Assembly: GCA_005879655.1 (NCBI GenBank)
Contig: VBJK01000466.1
Location: 1-11,880, forward strand
Length of the DNA stretch: 11,880 nt
Direction of reading: 5' to 3'
From: Chloroflexota bacterium
GTDB lineage: Bacteria > Chloroflexota > Ktedonobacteria > Ktedonobacterales > Ktedonobacteraceae
Part shown: one piece after another, positions 7,083-11,880 of the stretch
How positions within the stretch are numbered: position 1 is the first letter of the stretch
Layout: each line of letters starts with the position of its first letter
The notes under the pieces: model-generated
Told to the model about the DNA's origin: nothing
The model's database searches: none
The model's input: the letters and a program-made list of their open reading frames with translations, nothing else
Translations under genes and position numbers: made by a program

Positions 7083-7141
7083 ATGATATGCACCTGTGCA
7101 TTTGAGCGGTACCATCGCTCAAATGCACAGGTGCATATCAT
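7083..7141. terminator. Long perfect inverted repeat between convergent genes, probable bidirectional terminator
   Basis: Arms 7083-7108 and 7116-7141 are perfectly complementary (26 bp) around a 7-base centre, which can add a G-T and a T-A pair. Each arm also contains its own small palindrome, ATGCACCTGTGCAT, so two smaller hairpins or a cruciform are alternatives. It lies 12 bases after the WD40 stop (7070) and 16 bases before the end of the NACHT gene on the other strand (7157), the place for a shared terminator. There is no clear T-run on either side, so rho-independent action is not certain. Confidence 0.6.
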
Positions 7142-7156
7142 CACCTTTCGAGCATA

Positions 7157-10100
7157 CTAGCCCTCTTCTAAAGACGCAAAGTACTCAAGCAACAAGCGAT
7201 GCACAAACATATAGCCACCGCCCACCTTGCGTAGCAAAATGCGCTTAGCAGCATAGTCCAGAAAGCGTGGATAGTTCCAGGGCATCTTCTTGTCCCGCCA
7301 GAGCAGCCAGCGCAACACAAAATGCTGAATACAGGCGATGCCGCCTGCACGTAGTGCACTGACCATCCCGATCAGGGGACCAAAAGTCAAACCAAAGGAC
7401 GCTAACAAGAAGTTTGTCATACCAGAAGGAATGGCAATAAGCAGAGCTGCTCCAACAATAATAGACAGAGTCATGATACCAACCTGTATACTATAACGTG
7501 CAGAATGGCGTATGCCTTGATTCGGCGTGGTGAAGTTTTTCTCATCAAGGATATCACTTGAGACTCCACCAGTGAACCCACCAAGTAGAACACCCAACAG
7601 TGCAAAAAAAGGCACGCATACCAGCGCAAATTGTAAGAGAGCTAGCAAATTATCGAAAAAGGTACCCTTATTTATCACCCATAAGAGTAATCCCAACAAT
7701 ATTTCTACTAATAACGAATACAGCAAACCTAATGAGAGAAATTTTACGAGATCACGCCCCATATTTGTCCATAGCCAAGCAAGAGTCTCCGTAGGCCGAA
7801 TGTTTGTCATCTGTATATGAAGTAATCCCTCGATCAGTCCGTACAGTAGTCCACTTGATAGACCTATGAATCCACTTGTAAGGAGAAGCGCATCAGAGAG
7901 CGGCATACCATTATCAGGATTCCCATACCACAGGATGAGTCCCTCTGGATATCCAACTAGTAGCCCGATGAGTAATCCATTCAGTACACTTCTTATGATT
8001 CTTGTTCGCGCTTGCCGCCACCACCTTCTATATGAAGTAGGCTCGTCGTCCACCTCCTTATAGAGGAAACCATTAACTAAGCCAAGGATTGATCCATTCG
8101 CCAACCCTAATATGATAGTTAAACCAATGAGATAGAACAGCTTGTTGGAAAGAGTACTTTTGAGATAACTGTTGTAGGCCAAGAAAGATCTCCAACATGA
8201 CCCTAGCCCAACCGTACCTAACAAGCCAACGATAAGACCAAAAACTACACGTGGGTAGAGTCGGCGTATCCTCTGTCGCTCTTCTAGCCAGTCTGGTTGC
8301 ATACGTTCTATATAGAATACTGTCTGATTACGCTGTTTTAACTGTTTGGCGAGCCATGAGAGCCATTGCCTAGCGTCCTGAAAAACATAGTCTTCACCAT
8401 GCACCAGCATACGCTTCATATAGTGCTCAAAGACCTGTCGTATCCGGTCTACTGAGGAAGTAGCATGTAATACATCTACGATAGGTACATTATAATAGGT
8501 CATGGCAAGAACATTGAGCATTAATGGTATATGCGTTAGCTCGCGCAATGAGGGATCTCTATACAGTGCTACGCGTAACGCTTGTAATGGTTCTCCTGCT
8601 TGTGTGAGATAGCTATTAACCTGCTGATCACTTAGTGGTTGTATGACGACAGCCTTGCGTAGCAGCACCCGTGTCGTCAGTGCCAAGTAATCTGCGCTAC
8701 GACTACATACGACGAGCGGTAAAAATCCATGCTCCTTTCTGTAATCATTAATGATCCTGATACAGGAAGTTCGATCTTGGGGAGCCACCTCGTCCAGTCC
8801 ATCGAGCAAGGGCAGGATCTGGTTTGCATGTACCATTGCTTGCGCACGCTTGCGCGGGACCTGATACTTGCTGTTTAGCTCCTCGATGAGCCAGTCCAGC
8901 AGGGGTTGCCGCTTTATTGCCCAAGAGGAAAGGTTGAACACAACGGGTAGCGGAGAGCGCTCATCCTGTTCGGCATGGTCCAGCAAATCGCGGGCTAACT
9001 CTAATAAGAGCATTGTCTTACCTGAACCAGGGGCACCCAGAATGAGTAGCTCTCCACCGGCATTGTTGTAGACTTGAGTGATGCGCGTTCCGCTGGGTAG
9101 CAGGCGTGGCGCAACATCAGGGATGTGCAGGACCGACTGCCAGGGGTTAGCAACGGCGTCGAATTGTTCTTGCAAGCCTAGTACTATAGAGCCTGTCCAT
9201 GACAATGATTGCTCTAGCACACCTGTAATCCAGAATGAGTGCACACGGCGCAGCAACCACATGCGATCCTGATTGTGTATGACTGGTGCAGGAGTCTGGT
9301 CATCTATTGTGCTAAGGTGGTCAAGGATGCGGCGTATTTCTTGCACGCACTCATCAAAGGCCGCATCAGGATGGGGCCATTCTATCACTGGAAGCAGGTT
9401 GGATGGCATACAGGACAACGAAGCCAGCGGGGTTTCTTGCCATGTCACCGGACGAAGCAACAATGGGATGAGACAGGCCTCGCCATGCCGGTGGCAGAGC
9501 AGTGCTCGGTTCATCAGCGCAATGCACTCGTCGGAGACAAAAAAATCAGCGCTCAGTAGCAGCACAATGATATTAGCTTGCGCTAAGTGCTCGTTAATTC
9601 GTTCGGCGCGAGGCTCTCCGGCCAGGAGACGCAGTTCTGACCAGACTGTTGAACGTCCTGCACGTTCGAGAGTACACAGGTGTGTCTCCCATTGACGAAG
9701 ATATACCAAATCGCTGGGCGCACAAACAGACATCATCGAGATAGCAGAGCGCTGGGAAGGCATTATGATGGGTGGGGTGAATTGAAGAGACCGCTCCTGT
9801 TCACGTTGGCTGCTCCTGAGCCAAGGTTGCTCAGTATCATCAGTATTACCTTGTTCACCCGGCGATAGCATAGAGGAAGTGTGAGCAGGAAGGGAGGCAA
9901 ACTCATCCTGTGCATGGTGCTCATGAGACCCACTTGGCGAGAGTGGTTGGGTAGCCTGCAAGGCTTCTGCCAGCACTGAGGCAAAGTCGGTGACGCTGAC
10001 AAAGCGCTGTCGTGGATCTTTGGCCAGCGCTCCAAAAATGGTCTCTTCAACGCCAGCTGGCAACTGCGGAAGGCGCGCACATAGACTGGGTGGAGGCTCA

Positions 10101-10762
10101 TGGAGGTGTTGACTGAATACCGCCATACCTGGGCCAGCAAAGGGTGGCTCTCCACAAAGCCATTGATAGACTATTACGCCGAGCGCATATTGGTCAGAAG
10201 CCGGGCACGGTCTGCCTCGGATCTGTTCTGGTGCCATATAGAGGGGTGTTCCAGCTGGATTTTGCGTAGAAAGCGAGTTCAATGTGCGCTGTACCACTGC
10301 AATACCAAAGTCACTGAGCACGACCTCGTGCTTTGCATTGAGCAAAATATTCTCCGGTTTTACATCTCTATGAATCACACGCTGCTCATGCGCATAATCT
10401 AAGGCAGCGGCTATCTGGTGGACATAGCTGATGATCTTTTCTTCCGGTACCGAACTTCCCCTGGGGTGCACAGAGCCGAGCGCGCCATTGGCAGCATATT
10501 CTGTTACGAGATATGGTGTTTGGTCCTGGATGCCAAAATCAATGATGCGTATGATATGCGGATGCTGTAAACGAGCGATGATGCGAGCCTCGCTAAGAAA
10601 AACCTGATAGCTCTCTGGCTCCATCTGCACATGGAGCACTTTAATGGCAGCGAGCGTCTCTAAGTGGAGGTGCTCTGCCAGGTAGACGGTGGCAAAGTGC
10701 CCCTTGCCGAGTGGACGAAGCACCCGGTAATTCCCAAATTGGTGTCCTATGTAACTGGTCAT
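7157..10762 (-). CDS. Ser/Thr kinase-TIR-like-NACHT NTPase with about eight membrane segments
   Basis: Length is 1201 residues from ATG 10762, preferred over the ATG at 10771 because AGGA lies 9 bases before it but touches the latter. Order of parts: (1) kinase, about 8-270, apparently active: Lys41, HRDVKPEN (Asp133), DFG (Asp151), APEQ. (2) A Ser/Thr-rich linker, about 275-340. (3) A TIR-like domain, about 343-482 (ANIIVLLLSADFF, CLIPLLLRPVTWQ, IEWPHPDAAF), lacking the usual acidic residue after the SDEC motif. (4) NACHT NTPase: Walker A GAPGSGKT (Lys582), Walker B LLDGLDE (Asp654-Glu658), and the LTHIPLMLNVLA motif. (5) WLSWLAKQLKQ then about eight hydrophobic segments, roughly 836-1141. 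(6) A C-terminal FLDYAAKRILLRKVGG and FVHRLLLEYFASL. NACHT proteins are ATP-driven signalling switches, many of them immune. This one is probably membrane-anchored. Ligand and substrate are unknown, and no LRR, TPR or WD40 sensor is seen. Confidence 0.9.
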   Translation of the reverse strand: MTSYIGHQFGNYRVLRPLGKGHFATVYLAEHLHLETLAAIKVLHVQMEPESYQVFLSEARIIARLQHPHIIRIIDFGIQDQTPYLVTEYAANGALGSVHPRGSSVPEEKIISYVHQIAAALDYAHEQRVIHRDVKPENILLNAKHEVVLSDFGIAVVQRTLNSLSTQNPAGTPLYMAPEQIRGRPCPASDQYALGVIVYQWLCGEPPFAGPGMAVFSQHLHEPPPSLCARLPQLPAGVEETIFGALAKDPRQRFVSVTDFASVLAEALQATQPLSPSGSHEHHAQDEFASLPAHTSSMLSPGEQGNTDDTEQPWLRSSQREQERSLQFTPPIIMPSQRSAISMMSVCAPSDLVYLRQWETHLCTLERAGRSTVWSELRLLAGEPRAERINEHLAQANIIVLLLSADFFVSDECIALMNRALLCHRHGEACLIPLLLRPVTWQETPLASLSCMPSNLLPVIEWPHPDAAFDECVQEIRRILDHLSTIDDQTPAPVIHNQDRMWLLRRVHSFWITGVLEQSLSWTGSIVLGLQEQFDAVANPWQSVLHIPDVAPRLLPSGTRITQVYNNAGGELLILGAPGSGKTMLLLELARDLLDHAEQDERSPLPVVFNLSSWAIKRQPLLDWLIEELNSKYQVPRKRAQAMVHANQILPLLDGLDEVAPQDRTSCIRIINDYRKEHGFLPLVVCSRSADYLALTTRVLLRKAVVIQPLSDQQVNSYLTQAGEPLQALRVALYRDPSLRELTHIPLMLNVLAMTYYNVPIVDVLHATSSVDRIRQVFEHYMKRMLVHGEDYVFQDARQWLSWLAKQLKQRNQTVFYIERMQPDWLEERQRIRRLYPRVVFGLIVGLLGTVGLGSCWRSFLAYNSYLKSTLSNKLFYLIGLTIILGLANGSILGLVNGFLYKEVDDEPTSYRRWWRQARTRIIRSVLNGLLIGLLVGYPEGLILWYGNPDNGMPLSDALLLTSGFIGLSSGLLYGLIEGLLHIQMTNIRPTETLAWLWTNMGRDLVKFLSLGLLYSLLVEILLGLLLWVINKGTFFDNLLALLQFALVCVPFFALLGVLLGGFTGGVSSDILDEKNFTTPNQGIRHSARYSIQVGIMTLSIIVGAALLIAIPSGMTNFLLASFGLTFGPLIGMVSALRAGGIACIQHFVLRWLLWRDKKMPWNYPRFLDYAAKRILLRKVGGGYMFVHRLLLEYFASLEEG

Positions 10763-10771
10763 AATCGGCAT

Positions 10772-10775
10772 TCCT
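10772..10775 (-). promoter_or_regulatory. Ribosome binding site deciding start of kinase-TIR-NACHT gene
   Basis: On the minus strand AGGA directly touches the ATG at 10771 and stands 9 bases before the ATG at 10762. Only the second distance suits initiation, so the protein most likely starts MTSYIGHQFGNY. Confidence 0.5.
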
Positions 10776-10785
10776 ACAGTCAGAT

Positions 10786-10811
10786 ATGCAGGTGTGGTGT
10801 GTTTCCTGCAT
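10786..10811. repeat. 7-bp-arm perfect inverted repeat in the NACHT gene leader
   Basis: ATGCAGG (10786-10792) and CCTGCAT (10805-10811) are perfect complements 12 bases apart, about 25-50 bases upstream of the NACHT start codon. It could be a leader hairpin or a regulator site. Confidence 0.45.
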
Positions 10812-10815
10812 CACT

Positions 10816-10846
10816 ACCCTTTTACGCCAAGCTGGCTGAGAAGGGT
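10816..10846. promoter_or_regulatory. 31-bp symmetric palindrome upstream of NACHT gene, possible operator or leader hairpin
   Basis: ACCCTT (10816-10821) pairs with AAGGGT (10841-10846), and GCCA (10826-10829) with TGGC (10833-10836), all centred exactly on 10831. TATATA (10846-10851, same on both strands) lies just upstream for the minus-strand gene and could be a -10 box, but I see no good -35. If so, the palindrome would lie at or just after the transcription start, a usual place for repression. Confidence 0.35.
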
Positions 10847-10946
10847 ATATAGAAAGCATGATCCCTAAAAGCTACTCTAACAAGAACTTTATTGGCTTTA
10901 TCATTACCCCAAAATATGATTTGTACGCGTCTACTTAATCAACAAG

Positions 10947-10966
10947 AGAGTTAGTCATCTGACTCT
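10947..10966. repeat. Inverted repeat with T-tail in intergenic region
   Basis: AGAGTTAG-TCAT-CTGACTCT forms an 8-bp stem with one G-T pair, followed by TTTT on the plus strand (part of CTCTTTTAG). It looks like a weak terminator or a regulator-binding palindrome. Since no plus-strand gene precedes it, the operator reading is slightly favoured. Confidence 0.35.
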
Positions 10967-11094
10967 TTTAGACATCTATAGTACGTGGGACTCTTCTAAA
11001 TAGCTCAGCGGAGAAATCCAGTGAATAATCATGAGGAAGAATTTCCATTACATGTATTCTATTAAGGTAGACGACAGAAAGGTAAGAATTTACA

Positions 11095-11637
11095 ATGGCA
11101 GATGTAGAATTAACACAGGGTAAATCAGAAGTTGCTGCAAAGGCCAAAGATACAGTGACTGCATCGGGTGAATGCTCGAACGCCGTCTTCGCTCCTGGCA
11201 ACAAAATCGTCGATCCTGCCTTGTTGGAACGACTACAAGAGACTGAACCCTTGACTCCAACAGATGCAACCAAGTTGGCAGTGTTTCTGAGCGCGTATCC
11301 CGGCAATAGATGCCTAACAGAGCATTTGGCCCTGTTTGCTTCGATATCAATCGTCTCTAATCGACGTGTGCAGCAGACACTACAAAAAATTACTTCCCCG
11401 CAGACGCTCGTAGCGCTGGAGGACCTTGGGGATTGGGGGTGTGATGATCCAGAGCCGGAAGACTCTTCTCGGTGCCATGCATTGTTCGTCCTTCCTCTGC
11501 CATCCAATTTCACTGGGGTACCCAGTTTGGCACTAGTGGTCGAAAGTTCCCCCAGTGATGTGGATGAGAAGGAGATCTCGTACTTTGCTATCGGTGTTAG
11601 CCTTAATCCTGCTGATTTATCACTCCCGTCTGACTAA
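11095..11637 (+). CDS. Hypothetical protein, 180 residues
   Basis: I do not recognise the family. The product starts MADVELTQGKSEVAAKAKDT and is acidic, soluble-looking and without membrane segments or a signal peptide. It has three cysteines spread through the middle (CSNAV, RCLTEH, WGCDD) plus SRCHALF. It has a Lys/Ala-rich first 30 residues, a predicted helical middle (LLERLQETEPLTPTDATKLAVFL; LASISIVSNRRVQQTLQKI-like), and a hydrophobic-rich C-terminal part (FVLPLPSNF; LALVVESS; YFAIGVSLNP). The stop is at 11635. AAAGG about 12 bases before the ATG is a weak but usable ribosome binding site. It is divergent to the NACHT gene, so joint regulation or a related role is possible, but nothing in the protein says so. 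An opposite-strand open frame (11513-10968) overlaps it but lacks a good start. Confidence 0.65.
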   Translation: MADVELTQGKSEVAAKAKDTVTASGECSNAVFAPGNKIVDPALLERLQETEPLTPTDATKLAVFLSAYPGNRCLTEHLALFASISIVSNRRVQQTLQKITSPQTLVALEDLGDWGCDDPEPEDSSRCHALFVLPLPSNFTGVPSLALVVESSPSDVDEKEISYFAIGVSLNPADLSLPSD

Positions 11638-11880
11638 CAGAACTGTAGTGATAAGCATAGTTGAATGATCCGTAGAGTTTTTGGTGGGATAGCTCGAATC
11701 CTGCTCGAATGAGTCGGGCTTTGTACATCACCAACCGCTATAACCTTGCAATGACTCTATTAAGCAAAGGGGCCATTTGTCCCGGTGGTTTACGCTGGCA
11801 GCCAGATGGATGATACATAGGACAAATGGCCCCAACTTGTTCTACGTTCTATGTGGGTGCGAAGATTACTGGGGTCTTCG
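11638..11880. other. Tail region without a clear gene
   Basis: I see no open frame of note. Noted are GCTCGAAT twice with starts 11 bp apart (11692 and 11703), enclosed by TTGGTG (11681) and CACCAA (11729) as distant inverted repeats, and the strong inverted repeat at 11769-11833. Confidence 0.5.
11769..11833. repeat. 14-bp-arm perfect inverted repeat with 37-base loop
   Basis: GGGGCCATTTGTCC (11769-11782) and GGACAAATGGCCCC (11820-11833) are perfectly complementary. The loop is long (37 bases) and no T-run follows, so it is not a standard rho-independent terminator. It lies about 130 bases after the stop of the hypothetical gene. It may be a structured 3' region, a small RNA or the ends of a tiny palindromic element. 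Confidence 0.6.

Larger units (their letters stand above)
10772..11094. other. Divergent intergenic region (323 bp)
   Basis: This region separates the minus-strand NACHT gene from the plus-strand hypothetical gene and must carry both promoters. It is AT-rich in the middle (10850-10960). It contains the two inverted repeats near 10786 and 10816 and a third at 10947-10966. I could not find a convincing -35/-10 pair for either gene. No tRNA or small coding frame with a good ribosome binding site was seen. Confidence 0.5.

Noticed and set aside
10968..11513. Minus-strand open frame of 181 codons opposite the hypothetical gene
   Set aside because: It has similar length to the plus-strand frame, but its composition (Ser/Arg/Cys-rich) looks like an antisense shadow and it has no good ribosome binding site. 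The plus-strand frame has an AAAGG before its ATG. Some doubt remains.
11681..11734. tRNA-like or riboswitch-like fold (TTGGTG ... CACCAA)
   Set aside because: Only a 6-bp distant stem and a repeated GCTCGAAT are present; there is no anticodon arm, T-arm or known motif.

Overview
The window looks like a piece of a large, repeat-rich genome of a multicellular, filamentous bacterium. The best guess is Ktedonobacteria (Chloroflexota). This rests on several multidomain Ser/Thr kinases of one style, long near-identical WD40 arrays, a NACHT protein with a C-terminal membrane block, an Asp-box (BNR) protein, and a decayed IS200/IS605-type tnpB. The assignment comes from gene content and is not proven by any marker gene. 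No tRNA, rRNA or CRISPR array was seen.

Layout. (1) Positions 1-2024, + strand: the 3' part of a WD40 protein whose 5' end, probably a kinase, lies outside the window. (2) 2187-3072: an Asp-box beta-propeller gene broken by a 153-bp structured MITE-like element flanked by an exact 22-bp direct repeat. Removing the element plus one repeat copy restores the frame. The gene ends early where it meets (3) 3083-3864: the C-terminal half of a decayed TnpB gene and its right-end omegaRNA-like hairpin. (4) 3916-7070: a second kinase-WD40 gene with an intact kinase, then a pseudokinase, then WD40 blades. It is split by a frameshift near 5947, where about one half-blade is missing. (5) 7083-7141: a long perfect inverted repeat between two convergent genes. 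(6) 10762-7157, - strand: a 1201-residue protein with kinase, TIR-like, NACHT and about eight membrane segments. (7) 10772-11094: a divergent intergenic region with three inverted repeats. (8) 11095-11637, + strand: an unrecognised 180-residue protein, followed by a tail with a 14-bp-arm inverted repeat.

How the parts may work together. Kinases with WD40 propellers, and kinase-TIR-NACHT fusions, fit the general picture of signalling and conflict (immune or cell-fate) systems in multicellular bacteria. The NACHT protein has no obvious ligand-sensing repeat domain of its own, while WD40 arrays are abundant next door. Its TIR domain looks catalytically degenerate, so output may run through the kinase or the membrane block. 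A functional link between the WD40 kinases and the convergent NACHT gene is inference only. The two WD40 genes share kinase-WD40 style and near-identical blades, and both show blade loss at the same internal boundary, suggesting recombination-driven change in blade number.
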